Assembly: GCF_007655135.1 (NCBI RefSeq)
Contig: NC_045127.1
Span: 20,006,199-20,070,198, forward strand
Direction of reading: 5' to 3'
DNA length: 64,000 bases
Origin: Punica granatum
Taxonomy: Eukaryota > Streptophyta > Magnoliopsida > Myrtales > Lythraceae
Position 1 is the first letter of the stretch, and each line of letters starts with the position of its first letter. The translations under genes were made by a program, and so were the position numbers. The notes under the pieces were generated by a model. It saw nothing but the letters and a program-made list of their open reading frames with translations. It was not told where the DNA came from and did not search any database. Shown piece after piece: positions 47,453-58,319 of this stretch.

Positions 47453-50340
47453 CCCGCGTGCCCAGCCGTTCGCCCGCACGCACAGCTCGCGCGCGGCCGC
47501 ACGCCCCCGCGTGCCTGCCCGCGCGCTCGACGTCCGTGCACACCTGAACGTGCATCCTTTACACCCGAGCATCCTTCCAAGCGTTCTACCGAGTCACCCG
47601 ACTCTCGAACACTTCCCCGACTCTTTCCTCGTATCCCGAGGCTAGGTAAATCACTCTTGACTTAGAGGAGTTAGGGCTTTTTACATTTATTGCATGTTCA
47701 TGGAGTTATATGGTGCACAAAGCATGTTCACTTGCAAGACTTTATTTTTATGCACTTTTACATTATATCATGCATCTTTATCCTCGATTAACATGTTAGC
47801 ATGTCGGGAAACGTTTGGATCGACCCTCAAAAGACCTTCTCGACCCAAAATAAGCAAAAGAGCTCTCGGGTTTGCCTCAAGAAGAGGTAACCGAGACTTG
47901 GCATGCTTTCCTCGGGTTAAGAACGGCCTTCTTAGCCCGATCTAAGTTCGATTCCCGAGTTTTCTCGGGTTTTCTTACATGCATGAAGTCGGTATTGTTT
48001 TATTGATTCCTTAAATAACTTGTTTGTGCATGTTTGCATGTTCGAATGCATTATTCAAATCATGGCAATACCGACTTTCGTTTAATCGTGTCATTTATCA
48101 TGTTTGTCGTTTAAGCATGCGAGAAATGATTCGAAACGAGACGGGGAAACCTCGTGGAACCCCATTCGAGCCATGAGACCTCTCGGCTATCTCCAAGGAG
48201 AAGTAACCGAGAGCTCTTAGACTCGTACGGGTTGCATGAGGATTCCTCTTCCCGTTTTGAGTTCGCTCTCGGCTTTCGTGTAATTTGCAATTTACATTAT
48301 CGTCGCAATATCGCATGAAAATGTCTTTTCAAAACAAAGCATGCATGGATTCAGCTATCGATGACTCATTCGGGTCCATTCGGTTACGAGGGTAGTTTCG
48401 GTCATTGGACCAAATTATCCTCAATCCTTATGGAATCGTCTTGGTCGCCGAGTCACGAATCGTTTTCATAATTAATGCATTCGGCACAACCCTTAAGCAT
48501 TAATTCCACAAACGGGTTAATCGGGACGCTCACATGATTAAACCCACTTCACACTGATAAAGTTTACACGAATTGGCCATTAACTGATAACTCGCGTCGA
48601 TGAGTTGTCAAATGACGTTGGTGCCCTTTTCAAACTTATCAATTTCAAAAAAAACACGCGGTCGGTCCGATGTAGCGTGGACGTCTGAGAAGGGCTTCTG
48701 TGTCTCAACTTGAGTTTTTACCTGATTCCAAGTAACTCAGGTCAGGATACAGAAGATCTTTCTAGATCACTTCCGAGTAGATCGACTGGTTCTTTGTCTT
48801 TTTTGGGGTTCTTGCACAACCCTAGACGATCCAGGGAATTGGTTGACACCGACTACAGGCCGAGGTGGCCCGCACTACGATATTTCCCCTTTTATGAAAA
48901 CAATTTTCAAATAAAGGGCAAAATCGTTTTTTCACAATTTAGCGACACCCCTAGGGTTAGCATAACAGAAACACTACAGTACGAGATAAGAACGGGCTAC
49001 CTGTTCAGGTGCAGGTTCATCTGCATAGCCTTTTGTTATCTAACTGATGAGTTTCTGTCATCCTAACATAGACTCGGGTAACTAGAACGGTTATCTCTGT
49101 CAGAAAACATGCAAAATGCTGATTAACCTTTCACTCGACCTAACCAAACACTAGATAATGGTTAGGAGGAATTCTAGATTCCAAATCTAGAGTCAAAACA
49201 CGAGTTTGGCTAATTTAGTGGAAATTCAGTTTCACAATACAGAACAACTGTAAAAGCAATCCACACACATGAGATTTGACTCTCTTTTTGAAGTTTCCAA
49301 CAAAAGCTGAATGCTAAAACATTGGCACGTGTTTGATTGCTTAGCATATGGCATTTGCTCACAAAAACATCCTTGGATTAATAAACTTGTTAATCCATGT
49401 ACATTCGGTGAATACAAACACATTGTCTGTTATTTACCTGCTGATTATTACCTTTTCGCACTTGTTTTTCATTCGGGTCGAGCCTGATCCCTAGGCCGAA
49501 TGATATTAGGGTTCAAGGCCCTAATCATCGATCACAGTGTCCAACGCCCTAATCAACACTCACAGGGTCCAACGCCCTATTCAGTGAGAGCGTGCATTGA
49601 ATTTCAATTTTTTGGTGTTTTCCCTAAACTCACGATGAGTTAGAGCGGAATAATAACCGAACGCGAGTCGACTGGAATTCGGCCATTTGTAATTTGTATT
49701 TATTGTTTTCGAAAGCATTGTAAGGACTTTTATTTTGTATATTCATTATGTAAGAATTCCAGTCGGTAAGCGAACAGTCCGAGAGTCGAATTAATCGAAT
49801 CGGTTTAATGCTTGCCCAAAGGAAAGTAAACCCAAGAATTTACGGTTATGGTTCACGCAGGGATTCAACCTCCATGGTTCGATGAACTGTAACGCAAGAT
49901 TGTGAACCAATTCCCCGACATACGGGTTTACTTCTCTCTCGGCTTCTCAACCGACATCGTTTAATTCACCGAATCTCCGGTGTCAAAACGTGCGAGCCAA
50001 GTGCAACTTAATTCAAGCGGTAAATAACAAAACATGGAAGCCTAGCAAACCAGAGTACCGAAAGGGCGTGCGGGATATAGGCCCGCACGTAACATGAACC
50101 CCCGAACACGGATTTTTCGGTTCCGCACAGATCAATGCCTTAACAACAAACTAGGTGTTCCATACCCCTAGACTCGGGTAACTTATCCGCCCTCGACCTA
50201 TGGGTCGTAAAATGATAAGTGGCGACTCCTCTCACGCGTGTCCGTCACGCGTCCCCACGGGAAGGTGGACACTCCCAAGCCGCGCGATCCAAAAGAGCGC
50301 AATGCGGGCCCAGACGAGAGTCCACATTCGGGTTCGTACA
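46660..50340 (+). mobile_element. mosaic giant LTR, 5'-truncated, with monomer-like core
   Basis: LTR-type sequence with TATA box (47061-47069) and GC-rich island (47400-47545) up to about 48520. It then has monomer-type sequence to about 49240, including the 240-bp block (about 48655-48900). LTR-type sequence follows again to the intact terminus GGTTCGTACA at 50340. It is the only LTR in the window that carries the block typical of the satellite. Confidence 0.8.
47061..47069 (+). promoter_or_regulatory. TATA box of the mosaic LTR
   Basis: TATATATGG in the same context as the TATA motif of the solo LTR (AGCTTTGTC before, CCCAAAAGTGATTAAG after). Copy 1 of the duplication has it at 46028. Confidence 0.6.
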
Positions 50341-51679
50341 GCATGAAAATGTTGTTGCAACACGCAGATCTTCAGTTTTGGGTCACCTAAGTGACTAGTG
50401 AAGAATTTTGCTTTAACAGTGCAGATGGGTCTCGTTCTCGAAGGCCTAGATGCGAGGCCTCCAGGGGCTCCCGTTAGCTATGTATTGGGCATATCGAGAC
50501 ATCCCCGACAATGCCCTAGCAGCTCTATCGGTTGTTCGACGCGCCCTTCGGCTTTGAACCCTTCTCAATAGGGTACCGTAGGGCGGCTGCATTTGTAACT
50601 CGTTTGGGGATTTCTGTTCAGATTTGGTCAGACTCGGTCTGACCATTTCCAAAGCATTATGACTAGACTCTCGGAGATGAATGTCTGGGATTTTGGCTTT
50701 GTGATAGCCTGTTGAAGGGTGGCTGTCACCCATTTGGAGTTATGCAAAGATAAAGAGAAAAAGAGAAAGCTTGGGAAGCATGTTGCCCAAGGCTAAAGGG
50801 ATACACGGGTTCACGCCTGCAGTGAGATGTACCCCCATTTTCCTTCATCCTTCTGTTGTGTACGTTGTATTGAACTGCTTGGACGGCGTATTCAGTTACC
50901 CACTGTGCTTGAGGAAGGTTCCCTCTTGGACGGTTGAATGGTATTAGAGAGCCGATCGAGGATCGTGTTGGAATAGATAAACTGGTCAATTCCTTTGGGG
51001 ATCCCTTGTTCGAACGATGTGCGAGAGACTAGGGGGCAATTTTATCTATCTCTCTTTTTTGCTCTCCTTTTGCTACGGTCACCCACCTCAGGGCCGTACC
51101 TCTCAACCTAAAGGTGAAGAGCTCTCCTTTTGCCACGACCGCCCCAAAGGGTTTCCAATCGTGCCTCTCTTTTACCCTAGCTTTTGCCTAGGTCGCCCTA
51201 AAAGGGGTTTTCGACCTAGCGGGCTCGATTCTTTTATCTCTCGAGTTTATAAGGGCGAAGGGTTCGAAGGATTCAACCTCCGAGTGCATTGTGTTCTGTC
51301 TCCGTCAAAGAGTTCTGTCTGTTGCTCCCCTTTTGTCCGGGTTTGTTGATTTTTTCGAATTGGTAGTGCCAAAGCTTTAAATCTCGGCGGTACCTTGTTT
51401 TGTTCATTGGCAGGTTTTTCCCGCGTCTTTTCTCTCTCTCTTCATTGGCGGGTTTTTCCCGCTTCTTTTCTCTTTGTTTTTTTCTTACAGCTGGGGTTTG
51501 TTTTGTGCCCCGTGTCTTTGTTTGAAATTCCTCGACTTTGCATCGCTGAGGCCGCTTTGGTGTGCTTCGCCTCATGGAGACTCGTTGCATGTTGCTAGCC
51601 CTATTTTGTGAGGACCGGCTTTATTGGAAGTTTGACTCTCATGCACTCGAAAGCTGAACTTCGTGTCATTTGCCCTTGC

Positions 51680-52245
51680 AAGTAGTAAATGCGAGGTGTC
51701 AAATCTGAAAGTAGTAAATGCGAGCCGGAGCCCAAAAGCAGTAAATGCAGGGTCGAAGCCCGAAAGCTGTAGATGCAGGGCCGAAGCCCAAAAGCAGTAG
51801 ATGCGGGGCCGAAGCCCGAAAGCAGTACATGCAGGGCCGAAGCCCAAAAGTGGGGTCGAAGCCCGATGCAGTAAATGCTGGGCCGAAGCCTGATGCGGGG
51901 CAAAAGCCCAAAAGTTGGGCCGAAGCCCGATGCAATAAATGCTGGGCCGAAGCCCGATGCGGGGCAAAGCCCAAAAGTGGGATCGAAGCCCGATGTGGGA
52001 CTGGAGCCCGATGCAGTAAATGCAGGGCCGGAGCCCGATGCGAGGCCAAAGCCCAATACAGTAGATGCAGGGCCGGAGCCCGATGTGGGGCCGAAGCCCA
52101 ATAAAGTAAATGCGGGGCCGGAGCCCGATGCAGGGCCGAAGCCCAATGTAGTAAATGCGGGGCCGAAACCCGAAGCGGTGCCGAAGCCCAATGTAGTAAA
52201 TGCGGGGCCGAAACCCAAAGCGGGGCCAAAGCCCAATGTAGTAAA
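51680..52245 (-). repeat. leader minisatellite built of 9-base modules
   Basis: A degenerate array with core GGGCCGAAGCCC. The common unit is 27 bases: an 18-base GGGCCGAAGCCCGATGC-like part plus AGTAAATGC. Spacings of 18, 27 and 45 are all multiples of nine. Because of this and the lack of stop words, long open frames exist on both strands (up to 261 codons on minus and 140 on plus). These are repeat artefacts unless shown otherwise. Confidence 0.85.
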
Positions 52246-52764
52246 TGCGTGCTTGATAAGAAAGTGCAAGAGATGCAAAAGCAAAGGTCAATGCTGAGGA
52301 ACAGCGCAGGGCGCTTGCAAAGTAGTGACTCTGATTTTCTCGCATTCTTTGCGGAGGAAGGGTGGGAACTCAGTGTTGAAATCCCAAGAAGCTGGATGAG
52401 AGACGTTTGTTGCCTCAATTGTGGTCGTTCAGTATTCAGGCTGTCTTCTTGTTGAGAATTTCCTACAATGGGAAAAGAAAACAATGAAGGAGCATGAACT
52501 GTTCAGGATTTCAATGCAAGAGTGTAGGGAAGCGAACTGGCCTGGTAGGCATCGTGCAAACCCGCTGAGAGACATGTATTGATACTCTGAGCGTGCGTGC
52601 ATGAGTTGGTGTGAACATGCTTGGACATGTATGAGGCACGCTTGATCGTTAGTAGATGCATGGGGTCACGCGGAGAGACGTGCATCCGATCACGTGGTGA
52701 GGCTCTCTGTTAGCAAGAAGTTAGTGTCGGTTAGTCTCGCCTGGGAAGGTGGGTCGGCCCTCGG

Positions 52765-52980
52765 TCCACAGCTCGCCTTGCCATGGAGAAAGGGTGAAGG
52801 CCGCAGGTGGCTTACCCGCGAAGGTTGGCATGACTCGCCGGTCATGTGGGGTGGGTGGCCGGGTTGGACGGCCTCTGGTCATAGCACGTCTAGCCATGGA
52901 GAGGTGAAGACCGCGGGTGGTCTACTCACGAAAGTTGGCACAACTCGCATGTCGTGCGGGACATGGTAATTGCTGTGCAA
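52765..52980 (-). repeat. tandem duplication of about 110 bp in the leader
   Basis: CCATGGAGA occurs at 52781 and 52894, with surrounding similarity (GTGAAGGCCGCAGGTGG against GTGAAGACCGCGGGTGG; GTTGGCATGACTCG against GTTGGCACAACTCG). Confidence 0.75.
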
Positions 52981-53631
52981 ACATCGGATGCAGGCAATGT
53001 ATGAGTTCTCAAAAGCTAATGTCGTTGCATTGATTTGATTCAAGTTCCCAGATTTACGAAGATGGTTCATTTGAAAACGGGAACTTAAGCAAGAAACCAA
53101 TGCAATGTCCTAGTTTGTTTGAAAACATGCATGCAGGTGCAGAAAGAATAAATTATAATTGTATCTGTTACAATGTACATCGCTCATTGTAGAAAACAAC
53201 AAAAGACCCGCCTAAAAGAAAACTAGGGGCCGACTCAAAAACCGAACTTTGGGTCGGTTGACGGCATGAAGGCAATTTTGGTCCAGCATGATGGTCCCTG
53301 TTTATGCATGGTTTAGGTACTACTGGGATAGCAACTAACTAGGGATGGAGGCTCCCGACACAAGGGTATCAATTCCTTTAAATCGGCGGGATTCTTTTCA
53401 AGGCCTAAGCGACAGTCGAATCGCGCGCCATACACCTACTGCGAACCCCTATCTAACCTGGGTTGCCTATCATCGGTCGTGGGACGCGACCCATAGGTAC
53501 CTAAAGCTATCATGATATGCAATGCGAGTGCTTAAATAAAAGTGCGTAAAGTAGATAAGCGTGAAAGTTGCAGAAAGCGGTAAATGAACATGCAAGCAAG
53601 CAAACGAATCGAGCCTGAACCCACTAAGAAA

Positions 53632-53649
53632 TCCCCAGTGAAGTCGCCA
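53632..53649 (-). other. primer binding site of the giant-LTR element
   Basis: The minus strand reads TGGCGACTTCACTGGGGA, starting three bases after the LTR end TACA. It pairs with a tRNA ending in CGCCA. Primer sites beginning TGGCGAC are typical of Ogre/Tat elements (reported as tRNA-Arg in Ogre). This fixes the minus strand as the sense strand of the element. Confidence 0.75.
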
Positions 53650-56114
53650 AGCTGTACGGACCCGAATGTGGACTCTCGTCGGGGCCCGCATGCGCGCTTT
53701 TGGATCGCGCGGCTTGGGAGTGTCCACCTTCCCGTGGGAAATGTGACAGACACGCGTGAGAGAAGGAGTCGCCACTTATCATTTTACGACCCGAAGGTCG
53801 AGGGCGGATAAGTTCCCCAGGGTCTAGGGGTATGGAACTCCTAGTTGTTGTTAAGGTAATGGTCTGTGCGGAAACAGAAAGTCCGTGTTCCGGGGTTCAT
53901 GTTACGTGTGGGCCTATATCCTGCACGCCCTTTCGGTACTCTGGTTTGCTAGGCTTGCATTTTTATTTTATTTACCACATGAATTAGGGTGCACTCGACT
54001 CACACGTTTTGACACCGTAAATTCGGTGAATTAAACGATGTCGATTGAGAAGCCAAGAGAAAAGTAAGCATGTATGTCGGGGAATGGGTTCACTATCTTT
54101 CGTTACAGTTCGTCGAACCATAACGGTTGACTCCCTGCGTGAACCGAAACCACGAACTTTGAGGTTTACTTTCCTATGAGCAAATGTTGAATCGATTTCG
54201 ATTAATTCTACTCTTGAACCGTTCGCTCACTGAATGGGATTCTTACAATAACAAATGTACAAATAACTCCTTACAATGTGCTCTCAGAATAAATACAATA
54301 AATTACAAATTACAAATGATTGAACCCCATTCAGTTCGCTTTCGGTTAATATTCCTCTCGACTCACTGTGAGTTTGGGAAATAATCGAAAATGCAATTCA
54401 GTGGGCTCTCAGTGAATGGGGGATTGAACCCCGTGAGTGATGATTAGGGCATTGGACCCCGTGATCGATGATTAGGGTGTTGAACCCTAATATTGTTCGG
54501 CCTAAGGATCAAGCTCGACCCGCATGGCAAACGGGTGCAGAAAGATAACAAGCAATAGGTAAATAACAGACAATGTGTTTGTATTCACCGAATGTACGTG
54601 GATTAGCAAGTTTATTAACCCACGGGTGTTTTTGCAAGCAATTGCCATATGCTAAGCAAAGAATCATGCAGAACATTTTTGCATTCGGCTTTGGTTTGAG
54701 AACCTGACATATCGGGTGTCCGTAGTCAAGTTTCGTGTGTGTGGATTGTTTTTACAGTGATTCGGTGTTGTAACACTGAATTACCACTGAATTAACCCAA
54801 CTCGTGTTTTGACTCTAGATTTGGAACCTAGAGTTCTACCTAGCCATTTTCTAGCATTTGGTTAAGTCGAGTGAAATGATTAGTCAGGTACTTGTAATTT
54901 TGATGCAGAATACCCAACTGACATCTTAAACGATGCTAAGATGACAGCAAATCACAAAATGATGTTCTTGACCTTGATTTGAAAGTTCATTTTTCAGAAA
55001 AGGAGAACAACACAATACGGATTTGAAAGTATGAGGGTTTTGAAAAGGGCGTTAACACCGTTTTGTAATTCGTCGACGCGAGTTACAAATTTATGTCCAA
55101 TTCGTGCAAAGTTGTTTAAGTTGAATGAATTAACCGTGTGAACGTCCCGATTAACCCGTTCGTGGAATTAATGCTTAAGGTTATGCCGAATGCATTAATT
55201 ATGAAAACGATCCGTGACTCGGCGACCAAGACGATTCCATAAGGATCGAGGATAATTTGGTCCAATGACCGAAACTACCCTCGTAACCGAATGGACCCAA
55301 ATGAGTCATCGATACCCGAATCCATGCATGCTTTGTTTTGAAAGGACATTTTCATGCGATATTGCGACGATAATGTAAATTGCAAATTACACGAAAGCTG
55401 AGAACGGACTCAAAATGGGAAGAGGAAGCCTCATGCAACCCGTACGAGTCTAAGAGGCTCTCAGTTACTTCTCCTTGGAGATAGCCGAGAGGTCCCATGG
55501 CCCGAATGGGGTTCCACAAGGTTTCCCCATCTCGTTTCGAATCATTTCTCGCATGCTTAAACGACAAACATGATAAATGACACGATTAAACGAAAGTCGG
55601 TATTGCCATGATTTGAATAACGCATTCGAACATGCAAACATGCACAAACAAGTTATTTAAGGAATCGATAAAACAATACCGACTTCATGCATGTAAGAAA
55701 ACACGAAAAAACTCGGGAATCGAACTTGGATCGGGCTAAGAAGGTCGTTCTTAACCCGAGGAAAGCAAGCCAAGTCTCGGTTACCTCTTCTTGAGGCAAA
55801 CCCGAGAGCTCTTTTGCTTATTTCGGGTCGGGAAGGTCTTCCGAGGGTCAATCCAAACGTTTCTCGACATGCTAACATGTTATATGATGACGAGCACGCA
55901 TAATATAATATGAAAGTGTATAAAAATTAAGTCTTGCAAGTTAAACATGCATAAAACTCCATATTACTCCATAGCCCTGCAAATAATGTAAAAGGTTCTA
56001 ACTTCTCTAAGTCGAGAATGTTTTACCTAGCCTCGGGATGCGAGGAAAGATTCGGGGAAGTGTTTGAGAGTCGGGTGACTCGGTTGAACGCTTGGAGGGA
56101 TGCTCGGGTGCAAA

Positions 56115-56240
56115 GGATGCACGTTCGAGCAAGGATGGGCTAGCGGGAGGACGTCAGGCGCGTGGGCGCACGACAGACGCGCGGCATGCTCGCGGGTGTG
56201 CCCGGGTGTGCGCGTGGGCGCATGGCTACCGCTCGACTGG
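56115..56240 (-). other. GC-rich variable island of the 5' LTR
   Basis: About 125 bases of GCGC-rich sequence at the same LTR position as the other islands, with a different sequence. Confidence 0.65.
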
Positions 56241-56598
56241 CACTATTCACCCGAGAGTGACAATTTCGCCCGAAATCTTCTAAAATCACCTGAAATAATA
56301 ATTTAAAGCCTTCAAATGGAAAAACCAACTTCACCAATGAACTCCATGGGTCCAAAATAAGTGGGATATGGAGTTTGAGAAATTTTGAAGTTAAGTCGGG
56401 ATGATGAACATCGGCTTCCGACTTAAGAACTCAAGGCTCTCTTTGGATTTTTTTCAGTTTTCTTCTCTTCTCTTTCTAAGTGCTGAAACTTGCTGTTTCT
56501 TGAGTGTTCTTGGCTATGGAGTTTGAGAGGATTTCTTGAAGGAGAAAGCTTGGAGAGAGTGTGCAAAAGGAGAAGTGATTAGGTTAATCACTTTGGGG

Positions 56599-56607
56599 CT
56601 ATTTATA
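56599..56607 (-). promoter_or_regulatory. TATA box of the 5' LTR
   Basis: The minus strand reads TATAAATAG, preceded by AGCTTTGCC as in the other LTRs. This is the presumed promoter of the antisense element, about 1.6 kb into the LTR. Confidence 0.65.
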
Positions 56608-58218
56608 GGCAAAGCTAATGGGCAATTATGCAAAAGCAAGCACACTTAAGCCTCCCATTAGCAAATTTCGGTTTGCCTAATGAGGATGAGGATGAATGTG
56701 AGCCAAGTATCCTTCATGTGGAAGAGCCAAAAGCATTAATGAGCATTGATGAAGGCTTGAGTGTTGTCTTCAAACTTCTTGGATACTTTCAAGTAAGAGT
56801 GCAAGTTGGCTTCTTGCATTGAAGAAGATGAAGAAGCTTCTAGAGCAAAGGATGACTCATCTTGGGCATCCCGTCGGTCCCACGACCGAAGAGGAGAAAT
56901 AGGGAAAAAGCTCGGGTCTTGATTGATCGCGCATTCGAGGCTCCTGGTTCGAACCGAATGTTGAATTATCGATATACGCGAGGAAACGAATTTAATGAGT
57001 CCGAGATTGGCATTTTCCGTGAGAAAATTGCCAAATGTCTGTAGGAGGCTCGGAAGCCGGTTTTGCTCCTTTTATGCATTCAGAGCGAGGTTACCCACTT
57101 CTGACAGCATATCTTGTATCTGCATCCCACGTCGGTCATTTTGACATAAATTGTCAAATTACGTGGACACTTGACCCTTAAGTCGGTAAATGCAAATATG
57201 GAGCCGGAGATGTCCTAGGAGGCCGAAACTGGATTTCTCATATTGCTTTCTGAGTTTCTTAGGCGATCCGGAGATCACTGTGATCTCTGTTTGCTGAGAT
57301 GGGGCCTCTAAGGATATGAAAAGTACATCTAAGACCCTTAAAGCACTGCTCGAGGGGTCTAGATGAGTTGTGTGATTCATTCCAACGATTCCACATTGAG
57401 CCTTGAGAAGGCTAGCACTGTGTAAGGTAGGCATCCGGCGTCAAGTTTCCCCAAAGAGGACCTCCGGATATGGATTTTCACTGAAAATGATCTTTTGTGC
57501 TCCTCGGAGGTTACTCGGGAAACCGTGAAGGGTTTTGCTGTCTGATTTGCCCAATTGCGTCTGTCCGCTAGAGTTTTCGGGACAATACAGGGTCAACTTC
57601 GTTTGCCGTTATTCCATTAGACCAGTCTCCGATTATGCTCGTCTAGAGAGGGGTATGCCCGTTTTGTCGCTCGGAAGTCATTCGGGGTGTCTTTATGGCT
57701 TTTAAAAGACAATCTGAAGCACTGCTCATGCTTTGTATGATTGTGGGGCATGGCCGCATCTGATATTTGGAATTAACTATTCTCCGAGAAACCGACATTT
57801 TTGGACTTCCACTAAAAAGTTGTCTATATACAGAAAGTTCTTCTATATGGAGCAAATGATTTCCAAAATGCCTTTGGGGACACTTTTCATCTATTTGGCA
57901 TTGGAGTGGATTTTTGGAGTCCAATATTGGCTATCTTCCGATGATCGAGCGAACTATCGGAAAATAGGACTGTTTATGTGGTATACTGAAAATGCCGGTT
58001 TTGGATATTATTGAGCTCTCTAGTCGCTCTGTTGCCTTTCGGTGACCGCGGGAATCCTTCTATTGTATGGACATGTCATCTGCTTAATTTTGTTGACTCG
58101 AGGATGAATAGTGATTTCTTGCTCTATTGAGCCTTCTTCTGTATTCCTACTCAAGTCGTGGCCTGAATTGCTGCTGATACTGTTGTTTGGATTGATGAGC
58201 CAAAATGGGGTGCTGACA

Positions 58219-58319
58219 GCGTGTCTGTCACGCATCCCCCGGAAAGGTGGACACTCCCAAGCCACGCGATTCGGTCGTGCACATGCGGGCCCCGACGAGA
58301 GCTCATTCGGGTCTGTACA
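58219..58319 (+). repeat. satellite monomer M13 (last 100 bases)
   Basis: The array resumes at GCGTGTCTGTCACGC and reaches the terminus GTACA at 58319. It is very likely the missing end of M12, split by the element insertion. Confidence 0.83.

Larger units (their letters stand above)
50341..53652 (-). other. internal leader of the antisense LTR element
   Basis: About 3.3 kb between the primer site and the inverted LTR end at 50340. No gag, protease or polymerase motif is seen. Contents on the + strand: two minus-strand open frames of 95 and 87 codons without recognisable family (50446-50733, 50726-50989); CT-rich stretches with two TTGGCRGGTTTTTCCCGC copies about 40 bases apart (near 51408 and 51445); a minisatellite (51680-52245); a duplication of about 110 bp (52765-52980); and AT-rich sequence to the primer site. 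Long repeat-rich leaders are known in Ogre/Tat elements. Confidence 0.6.
39413..58218 (-). mobile_element. rearranged Ogre/Tat-like LTR retrotransposon, antisense, with nested insertions
   Basis: From right to left (element sense, minus strand) it has a complete 5' LTR (58218 to 53653), a primer binding site, 3.3 kb of leader (to 50341), a sense-oriented LTR piece that intrudes (50340 to 45625, with a 1,035-bp duplication), and the remains of an antisense LTR (45624 to 39413) interrupted by a solo LTR. No gag or pol domain of this element is recognised. On the right the array resumes directly at GCGTGTCTGTCACGC. The Ogre/Tat assignment rests on LTR size, primer site and repeat-rich leader. 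Confidence 0.7.
53653..58218 (-). mobile_element. complete 5' giant LTR, antisense
   Basis: The minus strand starts TGTCAGCACCCCATTTTGG (at 58218) and ends GGTCCGTACA (at 53653), 4566 bp, followed by the primer site. It lacks the 240-bp block. It serves as the uninterrupted reference for the disrupted remnant at 39413-45624. The base after 58218 is array sequence (GCGTGTCTGTCACGC); GCGTG would be the target duplication, whose left partner has been lost. Confidence 0.88.

Noticed and set aside
50741..51350. Host gene fragment captured in the leader (110-codon plus frame at 51017)
   Set aside because: No recognisable protein motif; the stretch is made of repeated CTCTCCTTTTGC words and is antisense to the element.
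51572..52484. Minus-strand frames of 227-261 codons
   Set aside because: All come from the nine-base-modular minisatellite, which opens several frames at once; not supported as genes.
39413..58218. Terminal inverted repeat DNA transposon suggested by inverted borders
   Set aside because: The inverted similarity is explained by LTRs in opposite orientations; the ends TGT...ACA, primer site and 5-bp duplication are those of LTR elements.
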